From: Chromera velia
Taxonomy: Eukaryota; Sar; Chromeraceae
Reading direction: 5' to 3'
NCBI GenBank assembly: GCA_018398765.1
Contig: JAHBMJ010001245.1
Span: forward strand, 11,813-33,426
DNA: 21,614 nucleotides
This document shows, piece after piece, positions 1-9,048 of the stretch. Within the stretch, counting starts at the first letter, position 1. The number at the start of each line of letters is the position of its first letter. The notes beneath the pieces are model-generated. The model ran no database searches, had not been told where the DNA came from, and saw only the letters and a program-made list of their open reading frames with translations. The translations under genes were made by a program, and so were the position numbers.

Positions 1-123
1 CTTCCTCTTTTTTTTTTCCTCACGTTTGTCTCTAAGCATCGGCATGTGTGAGAGAGGGAGGGAAGAACGGAATGCGGTTGCGAATGAAGGGAATCTGAAT
101 TCACCATGCATGGGCGACTGCAG

Positions 124-2993
124 AGACGGGTTTCTTCCTCCCAACTCTCTGGCGAGAGAGAAAATCCCAGACGGGCAGACCAACCTCAAATCCTTTCCGA
201 TGGGGAACTCTGGGCAGGGGGGGTTCTTCGACTGGGGGGGGCGTGATCTCCCCTCCTCCTTCTGGTCCTCCCCGTGGTCCTCCCGTCTCGTCTCTGGGGG
301 CGGAGGAGGAAGCAGCAGAGAGTGAAGGGAAAATGTCACAAGAAGAAGCGACTCTAATTTTAGGTCTGTCAACCACTTCCTTGGGTGAAGGAGGCCGGAA
401 GAAAAATCTCCAACTGTCTCAGTCCATCAGATTCAAGGTGTTTCTCTCTGTCTTACGTGTCGACTGGCAAAAATAGAGAAGATAAACCAAAAGAAAAAGG
501 CTGGAGGAAGGAAAAGAGACGCAGAGACGAAAACTCGCGCAGAGAAGAGAGAGAGAGAGAGAGAGAGAGAATGGAAGGACGGAAGAAGACAGAAATGCAA
601 GAAGAATCATGATGTTCTAAGGGAGGGATGCTGGTAGAGCGATGGCTTCACTTCCTCACGTTCTTCTGTCTGTCTTTTTTTCTTGGTTTTTGCATTCTCT
701 TTGTTACCCTGTCTGTCCTGCAGGTGAGCAGAAACTTTCGACACAGGATCTGCCCCAGGGCCTTCGTGATGGAGTGAAGGAAGGTGAGTGAGTGCATGGG
801 GCGGTGCATGGGTCTAGAGGAGGCGGCAAGAAAAGTGTGTGCACGTGTGCAAGAGAAAGAGGGAGGGAGAGATACGGGCCTCGAGTTGTATTTGAAGGGC
901 GGGGGGAAAGAAAAGGAAGGAAACTTGAAGGAAGATTCGGCAAATCAGAAGTAGACATACAAAGACAATTAACCCTGCAAGGTGTAAGGAAGAGGGGAAA
1001 TTTAGGGCTGCCTTGACGGGATTTTTTTGTTGCTTGGATGAAATTGATCTCATCTCTCCTCAGTTTTCACTGAACTTTCGAGTGATCCGTCTCGTTAATT
1101 GCGTGCAGACGTTTTCTTTTCCTGTCTATCAGTTGATGCGTCGGGCGGTGATGCATAGCAATCAGATGCGTGGTTTGCTCCTGTACATTAGTGCTCTCTT
1201 CTGCATGTACAGTTGTGGTCTGCGTGTGTGCATTGACAGGAATGCTGTCTGCCGATCAGCTGAAGCAGTGGATGAGGATGCGGCGGTTGCCGCTCCTTGG
1301 GGGTCTCTTGGCGGGGATGCCTGCCGTGTTCATGCGCACACTTGCGGATCCTTTGTTTTGGTATAAATTCTGGGTGCAACAGGCAATTGGGAATGGCATG
1401 GCATTGGCAGGTGGGCATTCTCTTTGGGGGGGGTGGGGGGGGTGGGACACGTTTTGGTTCATTCTCGATCTCGAAACGATTTGTTGCTTCGTCAATGTCT
1501 TTTGAGCATTTCTCTTGTGTTTGGTTGGGGTCGTCATGTTTCGTTATTAAATGGACTTTTGCTTCTGTGGGGTGGTGATGAATAAAAAATTCAAATATTT
1601 TGTTGGTCCCTGCACCGACCGGGATCCCAAATTTGGAACTTGGGTATGGGCCCTTCTCCATTTCTGCCCTCTTCAGGCACAAATCGTTACCTCCTGTCGT
1701 CCTGCAGTCTCCCTCCGCGCTTTTCTCTTCCCCTTCGTTCCTTAGTCCTTAATTCCTTCCATGTCCTTAATTCCTTTCTCTTCCTTGTCTTTCATTCCTT
1801 CCTTTTATTAACAAACCGGTAATGCAGCCGAACTGTCCACGAGAGGGCGGAACTTCTGGAGGGATTTTGATCAAGTCAGCGGGCACCTGCTGCCGGGTCT
1901 GATCGTGGAAGGAGCGTTTGTGTGGACACTCGCGGAGAGACTCAAGCTGCCTGCACCCGCACTGCGGGTAGGTTGGTTGGTCAGGGAGGGAGTGTGGATG
2001 GGGGGTTGTGTTGGTGTGAAAGGGAGAGGGGGGGCAGTGCAGTACACGGAGGGCAGAGGGACTAGGTCGACGGTTGCCTGTCTGCACAGGTGTGGCAGAG
2101 GGTTGTGCTTGCATAGGCATCGTAATCATCAGTATGCTAGCGTGACTTGATTCAGATGATCCCCATCTCCATGCAATGCGTCCCCCTCTGTTTTGCTGTC
2201 TCTCTCTGTTTCTGTCTTTCTCTCTGTCCCTGATTATCTCAGTCTCCCTCCCTCCCTCCCTCTCTCCCTCCCTCTGAGTGTGAGCGTGTGCGTGTGCGTG
2301 CGTGCGTGCGTGCGTGCGTGCGTGTGTGTGTGTGTGTGTGTGTGGTGTGGGTGCATCGATCTTCCCCTCCCTGCGTGCATGTGCAGAAGGCCGCAGGGCA
2401 ATCAGGCGTTGCGAAGCTTCTGCAGACTCTGGCGAAAACTTCTGCAGGGCAGAGCGTTAAAAATTATCTCTCCTGGTCCTCCACTTTGCCCTCTCACTTC
2501 TTTGCGGCTGGAAGCTTTCCTTACAGTTAGTCAGTCAGTCAGTCAGCTTCGGGACAGCAGTGGTTTTCTTCTTTGGTCTCTTCATCTTGCATGATTGTCT
2601 TCCGCATTTTTTCTCGCTCGAACCCTACTTTCTCTGTTACCTCCTTGCCTGCCGGTGTGTTCTCCTCTCATTGCCGGTTTCGAGAAGACTGCCTGTCTGT
2701 CTGTCTGTCTGTCTGCACGGCCTCACGGCGAGCTTTTCTTTTCGTCCACTGCGGCTTTTTCTTTTCTCTGCAAGAGCCTTCCTTCCGCTTTCCCGTTGCA
2801 AGCGCTTCCCCTTCTATGAAGAGCCAGCAAGAGAGGAAGAGGGGGGGATCTTCCCAAAGAATCCCTCACCTTTCGTTTTTTCCCGCTTTCTTTCTCCCTC
2901 TCCCTCTCCCTGTTTGTGTGTGTAGGTGGGTATGTATCTGTATGTTTATGTTTATATGTATATGCATACATGTATTTATATATATATATATAA

Positions 2994-3024
<31 letters not shown>

Positions 3025-3945
3025 TGTGTGTGTGTGTGTGTGCACGCCTTCGGTATCCACGAACAGGTAGCAGGGCTTTGAGCGTCGCCAATACCGGGAT
3101 TCAATATGCCGTGATTGGGTTCGCAAGTGGAGTGCTTGGCGCGGCGATCTCACAAACAATCGCACGGCTGAGGGGAATTGGTGCGTCGCTTTCTTGACGG
3201 CTGTGTCGTTGGTTTATCGTGATGCGCCTCCCTCACTCTGTTGGCCATTTCTGCATGTTTTTGCAGTTTTTGCGGTATGGATGCGATCTTCTGTTCGTGG
3301 TTTTTTTTGTCCTCCCTGTAGACACCAGCTCATCTTCCTTCCATTCGATGTTTCCCCATGGAAGCTTTGTTTGGCCCCGTTCTTCGACTGCAGACAGCTC
3401 CAGGCCGCCTCCCCCGACGCCCGTGTCTGCAATCCTCGGGTGGTCTTCCTTCATGGCCCTCAACTCAAATGCCAGGTTCGTTGGGGGAATGGTTAATCGC
3501 ATGCGGTCAGAGGTGGGTGGGTTGGAAGAGAGGCTGGTCAGGTGAGCCAGTCACGCCCCTGCTTACACACAAAGATGACGTGTTGACAGGAAGCCTACAA
3601 ATAGATCCACCACTAGCGTTTGCAAACAAAATTTTCCATCGAAATAGCATGCGTCAGGTTGTGAAAGGATGAAACGGCTTTGGCCGCATTGTCTGTCGTC
3701 TGAATTGCAGGTTTCACATGTGCGAGGGCATCGAGATGTTCTTCCGCAAATCGTCCCTGATCGGCCCCGCTCTGAGCCGGTCTTTGATTGTTGGTGTTCG
3801 TTTGTTGAATAATTACATCGGGGGTCTCGCGTTTATCTGGCATCACCGGATTTTGGGTCTGCACAAAGAGGCTGAAGGGGAGGAGCAGGAAGAAGAATCT
3901 GGCCCTCTCTTGGTGGGAGAAGAACAAGAACAACCAGTAGGGTGA
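124..3945 (+). CDS. RETICULATA-related (DUF3411) plastid-type membrane protein, 5' partial
   Basis: Exons inferred: about 124-384, 724-783, 1240-1410, 1828-1967, 2387-2525, 3067-3180, 3322-3475 and 3711-3945 (TGA). All introns are GT-AG and every junction keeps the frame; about 420 residues are visible. The joined protein follows the plant RETICULATA-related family almost end to end: LPQGLRDGVKEG, then a leucine-rich stretch leading to RTLADPLFWYKF (plant LADPSFLFK), GRNFWRDFDQVSGHLLPG (plant KDFWAEFE), LPAPALR, FASGVLGAAIS, WSSFMALNSNARF (plant AVSSNTRYQ) and VGVRLLNNYIGG (plant VGVRFANNVYGG). Family members sit in the plastid envelope and affect leaf mesophyll and plastid development; the biochemical role is unknown. 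The C-terminal tail is acidic. The frame stays open upstream of the first internal ATG (333) back to position 99, and no plastid-targeting leader is visible, so the true start lies outside the window or in an undetected exon. The end of the first exon is ambiguous: donors at 364 and 385 are both in phase, and 385 (GTGAAG) is preferred. The family call is secure; the first exon is weak. Confidence 0.85.
541..570. repeat. (GA)n microsatellite
   Basis: A nearly pure AG/GA run in the first visible intron of the RETICULATA-related gene. Confidence 0.9.
2244..2344. repeat. Compound CCCT / CGTG / TG microsatellite in an intron
   Basis: A pyrimidine tract of CCCT units passes into GCGT/GTGC units and then pure GT. 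It lies in the intron between exons 1828-1967 and 2387-2525 of the RETICULATA-related gene, ending about 40 bases before the splice acceptor at 2386. The pyrimidine part is too far upstream to be the normal polypyrimidine tract. Confidence 0.9.
2526..2546 (+). repeat. Tandem GTCA repeat on a splice donor
   Basis: The inferred donor GTTAGT at 2526 runs directly into four GTCA units. Because GTCAGT is used as a donor elsewhere in this window (both copies in the CBS-domain gene), the repeat offers several alternative donors spaced by 4 nt. Using any of the later ones would shift the frame. Confidence 0.6.
2911..3044. repeat. Compound TG / TATG / AT / GA / GT microsatellite
   Basis: Successive simple-repeat blocks (TG, TATG/TTTATG, alternating AT, about 26 bases of AG/GA, then GT) occupy the 3' part of the intron ending at 3066. 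Confidence 0.9.
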
Positions 3946-4049
3946 GAAATATACTCTGAAGCTGCGCAGTGCTACTGAATTTCGCCGTGCAGCTCACCTA
4001 GCTTAACCCTGCGGCCGCAAAAAGAACACTAGGTGTGATCTGTAAAGTT

Positions 4050-4296
4050 TTAAAGTGAAATAAAGTTTAAAGTCTGGTTTAAGTCTGTAGACTCTGAAAT
4101 ATAACTTTTGAAACGCACTTTAAAAGTTTGTTTCTCATACATTGAAAAATGTTTTAAAAGGCTAAACAATGCTGAACAACACTTTAATTTGTTCATGCTT
4201 TTTATTCTTAAAGTTTTAAAACAAAATAAGTTTTAAAGTTTAAAGTCTGTGGTCAGACTTTATTATAAAAATCACTTTACACATCAGAGTTAGAAA
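4050..4296. repeat. Imperfect inverted repeat in TTTAAAGT-rich DNA, possible MITE remnant
   Basis: The left arm has AAAGTG, 11 bases, then AAAGTCTG (about 4053-4077). The right arm, near 4253-4286, shows on the opposite strand AAAGTG, 11 bases, then AAAGTCTG. The spacing is the same, but the sequence between is only partly conserved and the region is compositionally biased. I see no clear target duplication, so this may be chance in AT-rich DNA. Confidence 0.3.
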
Positions 4297-4345
4297 GAAC
4301 ATAATCCTAGACGCAATCATGATTGAATCATCATCATACGCTATC

Positions 4346-4402
4346 GCAATTGGTTTATAATAGTTTATAATTATGCAATTGGTTTATAATAGTTTATAAT
4401 TA
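4346..4402. repeat. 29-bp tandem duplication
   Basis: Two adjacent copies of an AT-rich unit beginning GCAATTGG and containing TTTATAATAGTTTATAATTA, at 4346 and 4375. They appear identical over about 28 bases, which indicates a recent local duplication. Confidence 0.85.
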
Positions 4403-4752
4403 GGTGTATAGCGTTCGACAAGTCGACATAGGCAGTGCAACGTAATTAACAGTTTCCTTCCCAGGTATTGACATCTATACTCGGTTACAAACCGACTCAA
4501 ATGCGTGCTCTGGGTTGTCCTCAAAGCCTTGTTAGTGGCTTGGGATTTAGCGTCGCTAGATCTAGGATTTAACCTTCAATCATCATCATTTTAATTTATA
4601 TTCGATCTTTTTTTCGATCTTAGTTACAATTAGTTATATTAGAGTGATACATATGTAGCTAACATGCAGTTTTTAACAGTTTTTAAACAAGAAATTTTAT
4701 CAAAATTTTGTGAAACTTACTAGAAAATTTAGTTGGATATGTGGAGTCTTAC

Positions 4753-4912
4753 CCTGTGGTACCACCCTTTGAGCCTTCGCATACACCGTGACTGAGTGAG
4801 CCAGCGTGCCGTACCACATTCTGCCGCTGTGCTTTGCTTTGTACATGTTGCGTGTGCGTCGATCGAAGTCGAGTCTAACCTTCGCAATGTTCGCATTCAA
4901 GCAACATGTCAC
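4753..4912 (-). pseudogene. Exon-like coding fragment of unknown identity
   Basis: On the minus strand an ATG at 4912 opens about 53 codons of mixed, protein-like composition. It contains DFDRRTRNMYKAKHSGRMW and ends at VPQG followed by a consensus donor GTAAGA (4752 downward). The segment is clearly more GC-rich than its AT-rich surroundings. No downstream exon could be identified, and I do not recognise the protein. It may be a stranded exon, a piece of a retroelement or a chance frame. Confidence 0.25.
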
Positions 4913-5282
4913 TTGAGCAACAGATAGGATCGTTTAAGGCTAATGTCTCTTTGTCATAGATCGGGAGTCTGAGACTTTGAGAGAGAGGAACAGAGAGAAG
5001 CATAAGTAGAAATTGTGTAATGATAGAATGAACCCAACTGATTAGAATCCCAGATCGCTCTATAGCTAAACCTTCTGTAAACTGTTGCTTGAATGAGTGT
5101 TGCTCACGTTCTTTCTCTAAAATTTCCCTAAGGTTCTTGTCCTCGCTTTACCTTCTGTCTGGATCTGCTATAAGGTGGCCGGACAGGGGGGACAAAGTAG
5201 ATAATTAAAATAGGATATGATGACAATGAATTCACCGTCAAGCCTACTTCATTCTAGAATAGTCTAGAAGTTTAGTGCCATA

Positions 5283-5367
5283 TTACGTCACATCTTAGGA
5301 TAGGTAAGGATAAGAATCATAAGATTTCTGTTTCCAGGTCCCCCAGAAAATCTGAAGAGTGACGTAA
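5283..5367. repeat. Short element with inverted TTACGTCAC ends
   Basis: TTACGTCAC at 5283-5291 is matched by its exact reverse complement GTGACGTAA at 5359-5367. Inside, AGATTTCTG and CAGAAAATCT form a second imperfect inverted pair. The core ACGTCA resembles a bZIP/CRE binding site. It lies about 550 bp upstream of the finger gene start. It could be a pair of regulatory sites, a cruciform or a very small element. Confidence 0.4.
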
Positions 5368-5920
5368 CACGTACAAATTAAGTTTGTGTACTTCGCCGCT
5401 GCTCACATATTCTACGAAGTACGTCGGCACGCCGGCCCACTCTCGCGTGCGTGTTCTGATTTACTCTGATTTGCTGCAACGGAAGTTTCCGAGCTAAATT
5501 GCACCCCTGCCGCGGACCCGCGAGCACGCGCACCATCGCGCACCTTGACAGCTATAGGCTACCCAAGGCGACAAAACACGTACCTCAAAACACATTTCGA
5601 AACCGTACGATATTCAACACAGGCCGGGGTGCGGATTGTCACATGTTCTAGACTGAGTGCATCGTGGTCATACGTTCCTTGTGGAGCCCCTGCTGCATTG
5701 ATATAATCTCTCATTATCGGTCGAAGCAGCTTTTCTTGTTGATCGGTATAAAGTCTTGAGGGTCTGTTGCTACTGGAAGAACTCCACACATTCTCTTGTG
5801 CAGGTGTTGCGAGTGTTTGCCACTGCCCAGTACTTTTGCTGTTGCCCCCTGGTTTGCTGCCAGAAGGGAGTAGATCTGCATAAAGAGGGAGACAGCTTAG
5901 AGAAACCGGCAGAAACGAAA

Positions 5921-7621
5921 ATGATGATGCTTTATTGCGAAAAGTGCGGGGCCGTGTCTGAGAACGGCCTTGTCTCTCAGGGAGGCGTCTCCTCCTGCGA
6001 GAAGAGAAACCCCAAAGAGGACCATGCATTCCGGCCCTTCGGGACGGCCTTTGCCGCCCCAGGGGCACCACAAATGCATGTTCACCACCCCCCACCGACC
6101 CACAGCCACTCCAGTGGGAGGCCGAGACAGTCCCACCAGCATCTCAGTGTTGGGTCATCAGGGGTGAGAAACTCTTCGGGGAGTGGACAGGGGCGATCGA
6201 GTGGCCAATCCCGAATCCGTACTTGTGTGCACGGCCGCCGTGCCAACCTCTGTGTTGACTGTGGGGGAAGTCAGTACTGTGAGCATCGCAAGCTGAAGCG
6301 ACGCTGCAGAGAGTGTGGTGGGACGAATTTTTGTGAACATGGGAAGCGGAAAGAGCGCTGCCTGATTTGCGGTGGGGGTGACCTGTGCCCTCACGGGAAG
6401 CAGAAGGACTCTTGTCCACAGCCCTCCTGCGGTGGGTGTGAGCACGGTCGCTTGAAGCGACGGTGCAAGCAGTGTGGGGGGCGCGGGATCTGTGAGCACG
6501 GAAACGTGCACTACACTTGTCGTCAGTGTGGGGGTGCCGGTATCTGTCAGCATGGCAAGATTCGGCGATCGTGCGTTGCATGCCACGGGTCCAAATTGTG
6601 TGAGCACGGAAAGGTAAAGGATGGGTGTAAGGATTGTGGAGGTAGAGCTTGGTGTGAGCACGGCAACCGACGTTATTACTGTCCTGATTGTGGGGGGAAG
6701 GGAATATGTGAGCACGGAAAGCGCAGGCCTGCCTGCCACCTCTGCCCGTGTAAGCACGGGGTCCCCAAACTTGACTGTGAGACCTGTCCCCCCCACAAGA
6801 CTCAGATGCGATGCTCCCACGGGAGCTGGAGGACAAAGTGTGCCATTTGCATAGGGGAGGCACGAGAGATGAAGGAGAGGAAAAAGTTGTGTGAGCACGG
6901 CCTTCCGCGTCGTGAGTGTGAAGATTGTAAACCCACGTGTGTGCATGGCAGGAGGAGGTATTTCTGTAAAGAGTGCGGGGGAAAGGCATTCTGTGTGCAC
7001 GGAAGGTACAGACACTCATGTGATGTGTGTTCCCCTCCCGAGTCACGAGGGGAAAAAAAGAAGAGGGTAGCAAAGGGGGGACGTCAACCACCCGACTCAG
7101 CTGAAATGCTGGCTTCCCTCGGTGTGAAATCGGGTGCTTTTGCGTCTCTGGAGGAGGAGAATAGAGCGTTGAAAGAGGCACTCGCGAGGCTGTTCTCCTC
7201 TGCGGGGCAGGACTCGAAAAGAGCCTCTTCCTCGAGTGTGGGGGGGGGAATGAGTGCGGCATCCTCAGGTGGGGGGGGGAAGAGAAAGAGGACGCAGGAT
7301 GGTCCCTCCTCTGCGAAAAAAGACAAGCTCAGCGATGCCCCCCACGATGAAGACATGGCTGCCGCTGCTGCTGCAGCTTCGTCTTCCTCTGTGGCAGACA
7401 TGGCAGCAGCAGCAGCGCTGGCAGGAGACATCGAGATGGACACGGGGGCAGATGAGATGGAAGAGAGAAAGAGGGAGGAGGGAATGCCGTCACACCACTC
7501 TCTTGTGCAAGGCGCCCCCCCTCCTAACGGCCTTTCTTTGGGGCCCGTTCCCATGGAGCCAGTAGAAGACCCGACGGAGGGTTTGCTTGTGGAGGGGAAC
7601 GGGGACGCGGAGGGCGTTTGA
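5921..7621 (+). CDS. CHCC zinc-finger repeat protein with 15 fingers, coiled coil and NLS-like patch
   Basis: 566 aa, apparently intronless. The start is the first ATG of the frame (three consecutive Met codons); the frame is open further upstream but holds no ATG. Residues 1-30 contain YCEKCG and a later SSCEKR, perhaps half a zinc ribbon. Residues 50-100 are His/Pro/Ser/Gly-rich. Residues 102-370 hold fifteen tandem units of about 18 residues with the pattern C-x-H-G-x(6)-C-x-x-C-G-G, basic between H-G and the second Cys (for example CEHGKRKERCLICGG). Three Cys plus one His per unit suggests one zinc ion per unit. Around 408-428 LEEENRALKEALARLF predicts a short coiled coil, and a basic KRKR patch near 453 may act as an NLS. 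The C-terminus is Ala/Ser/Glu-rich. Similar CEHG...CxxCGG arrays occur in oomycetes, diatoms and other protists, to my knowledge without a proven role; nucleic-acid or protein binding in the nucleus is inferred. Unit 4 has a wider Cys spacing (C-P-Q-P-S-C) and unit 7 has CHG instead of CGG. Confidence 0.85.
   Translation: MMMLYCEKCGAVSENGLVSQGGVSSCEKRNPKEDHAFRPFGTAFAAPGAPQMHVHHPPPTHSHSSGRPRQSHQHLSVGSSGVRNSSGSGQGRSSGQSRIRTCVHGRRANLCVDCGGSQYCEHRKLKRRCRECGGTNFCEHGKRKERCLICGGGDLCPHGKQKDSCPQPSCGGCEHGRLKRRCKQCGGRGICEHGNVHYTCRQCGGAGICQHGKIRRSCVACHGSKLCEHGKVKDGCKDCGGRAWCEHGNRRYYCPDCGGKGICEHGKRRPACHLCPCKHGVPKLDCETCPPHKTQMRCSHGSWRTKCAICIGEAREMKERKKLCEHGLPRRECEDCKPTCVHGRRRYFCKECGGKAFCVHGRYRHSCDVCSPPESRGEKKKRVAKGGRQPPDSAEMLASLGVKSGAFASLEEENRALKEALARLFSSAGQDSKRASSSSVGGGMSAASSGGGGKRKRTQDGPSSAKKDKLSDAPHDEDMAAAAAAASSSSVADMAAAAALAGDIEMDTGADEMEERKREEGMPSHHSLVQGAPPPNGLSLGPVPMEPVEDPTEGLLVEGNGDAEGV
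6224..7030 (+). repeat. Coding tandem array of fifteen ~54-nt finger units
   Basis: The units encode the CHCC fingers described for the gene at 5921-7621. At DNA level they are diverged except for the TGTGAGCACGG core, which recurs almost verbatim in several units. The first ten units keep a regular period of about 54 nt; units 11-13 have variable linkers. Confidence 0.85.
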
Positions 7622-7790
7622 GGCCTCCGCAGGAAGTCAGAACAGACCGAGGAGAGGGGAGGAGGGAGGAAGTGAAAGAGAGGAATTAAGTGGTCAGCAG
7701 GGTGGAGGAGCGGGGGCTGCTGGGCGGGTGTCTAGCTTGCTCTGCTATGATCTGTACTTTTTTCTGTACCTCCAGACGTGCATTCGCCCT

Positions 7791-7813
7791 TGAATGAATG
7801 ATTGATTCATTCA
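7791..7813. repeat. Perfect 9-bp hairpin built from GAAT units
   Basis: TGAATGAAT (7791-7799) and ATTCATTCA (7805-7813) are exact reverse complements with a 5-base loop, about 170 bases after the finger-gene stop. It could fold in the 3' untranslated region, or be a short GAAT microsatellite that was inverted. Confidence 0.6.
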
Positions 7814-8421
7814 TTCTGCATGCATCCTTGTTCCCTGCTGATTCTTTTTCTTCTTTTCCTTCCCTTTGTCTCTCGCCCAGTCGGTCGTCTCCTCTTTTGT
7901 CATCTGGACGCATCCTCTCCTCTCCTCTCCTCTCCTCTTTTCCGCATTCTTTTTCTCCATGACAAGTTTAGGCAGGAAGAGAGAGGTGCAACGCCATGAG
8001 ACTGTGCCCCCCCACCGCCCGTCTATGTGCCCCTGACGAGCTGTTTGCCTGTGTCATAGCCCGCCCGCCTGCCTTCTTCCTTTGCGGTTCGAGTGGTACC
8101 CGTCCGGCATTCATTTCCGACAAACTGTAAATAGAAAGAGCCGTTTTGGCACCTTGCAAGCATGTGCTACTCTAGCGTCCCAGAAGACGAAGAAGGAAAG
8201 CAGGGAGGCAGGGAGGGCCTTCTGACAGGATCGAAAGCATTGAAGGTTGGGGCGCTGCTGCGCTTTGTTATGTGATGACAGTGATGCACATGCTTGCGGG
8301 ACGTTGTGCATGCCTGTGTCGCTGTTGCTGTGGGTGTCCTTCTCCTCTTAATTGAAATTCCTGCTTCGAATCGGACGAATCCTTGATCCTGCCGTACTTC
8401 GGATACTACTTCCTAGCGTAA

Positions 8422-8447
8422 CTTGCTGCATAAGTCGATGCAGCAAG
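8422..8447. repeat. Perfect 10-bp stem, 6-nt loop hairpin
   Basis: CTTGCTGCAT and ATGCAGCAAG are exact reverse complements around the loop AAGTCG. It stands about 70 bases before the left target duplication of the 416-bp transposon. No run of T follows and no gene assignment is possible; it may be an RNA structural element or the footprint of an excised element. Confidence 0.6.
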
Positions 8448-8515
8448 CAGCTTGAAGCAGGTATGATCTTTGCTTATTCTTTGGTATGATCACAACATAG
8501 TGAACTAGATAGTAG

Positions 8516-8931
8516 CTAGGCGTAGGCCATTAAAAAAAACTGTAAATTTTATTGGGCGTTTTTCTTTCTATATGTTGAAAACGCCTAGTTTTTTTTTTTT
8601 TTTAGAGTTTTCAATTTTGATGTTGATGTCTAGATTGATGCTAGGGACCTAGTCTTCGCCTCCTATTCACTATAGCCTCTTCAAAAACTTTAAGGATAAT
8701 TATAGGACAATTGAAAGTAAATGAATTCATCGAATATGCTTTATTGATTGATCAACAAGTCTGAGCAGCAAGGAAAATGAAACCATGTTTATTCAGAGAG
8801 TTTCGAACCGTAGTCTTCACTCTTTTAGTTTTTGCATGGGGGGTATTTTTGTAAATAAATTTTATTCAAGGGTTTTTTCATTTTTTTTTTTTAGGTACGT
8901 TTTTTTTTTTTTTTTAATGGCCTATGCCTAG
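8516..8931. mobile_element. hAT-like MITE, 416 bp, with 8-bp target duplication
   Basis: The ends are CTAGGCGTAGGCCATTAAAA on the left and the inverted match on the right (read inward: CTAGGCATAGGCCATTAAAA), one mismatch in about 24 bases including the A-rich part. The element is flanked by perfect direct copies of GATAGTAG at 8508-8515 and 8932-8939. An 8-bp target duplication is the mark of the hAT superfamily, so mobilisation by a hAT transposase encoded elsewhere is inferred. The interior is AT-rich with T runs and no coding frame. Just inside the left end GGCGTTTT (8555-8562) pairs with AAAACGCC (8578-8585) as a subterminal hairpin. Confidence 0.85.
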
Positions 8932-9048
8932 GATAGTAGATAATGATACTGAAAATTAGATGTAGATGAACTAGCAGGTAAGGGATACAGTGCCGCACAC
9001 TGGGATTAGATGGAACAACCTTTCTTTCTTAATTGTAAAAAGCGAAAC

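Larger units (their letters stand above)
3946..5920. other. AT-rich intergenic spacer and 5' flank of the finger gene
   Basis: No convincing gene is seen apart from a possible minus-strand exon at 4753-4912. The segment 4010-4300 is unusually AT-rich with many TTTAAAGT-like words. From about 5370 the composition becomes GC-richer. The frame of the finger gene is open from 5756, but no ATG occurs before 5921, so the final part (about 5755-5920) is probably its 5' untranslated region. Confidence 0.6.
7622..8515. other. 3' flank of the finger gene, no gene seen
   Basis: Contains the presumed 3' untranslated region, a TCCTC run near 7916-7938, and two perfect hairpins listed separately. No reading frame here looks coding. 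Confidence 0.6.

Noticed and set aside
541..3044. CRISPR-like array from periodic repeats in the first gene
   Set aside because: These are simple di- and tetranucleotide microsatellites in introns; there are no repeat-spacer units.
6158..7015. Second antisense open frame of 285 codons over the finger array
   Set aside because: Same cause as the longer antisense frame; Leu/Thr/Pro repeats mirror the CHCC units.
6144..7262. Long open frame (372 codons) on the strand opposite the finger gene
   Set aside because: It arises because the repeated finger codons lack stop-generating words on the other strand; its RAHT-like periodicity is the mirror of the finger array, and it has no independent start context or homology.
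8350..8380. TTCGAATC word resembling a tRNA T loop
   Set aside because: No flanking stem complementarity and no cloverleaf.
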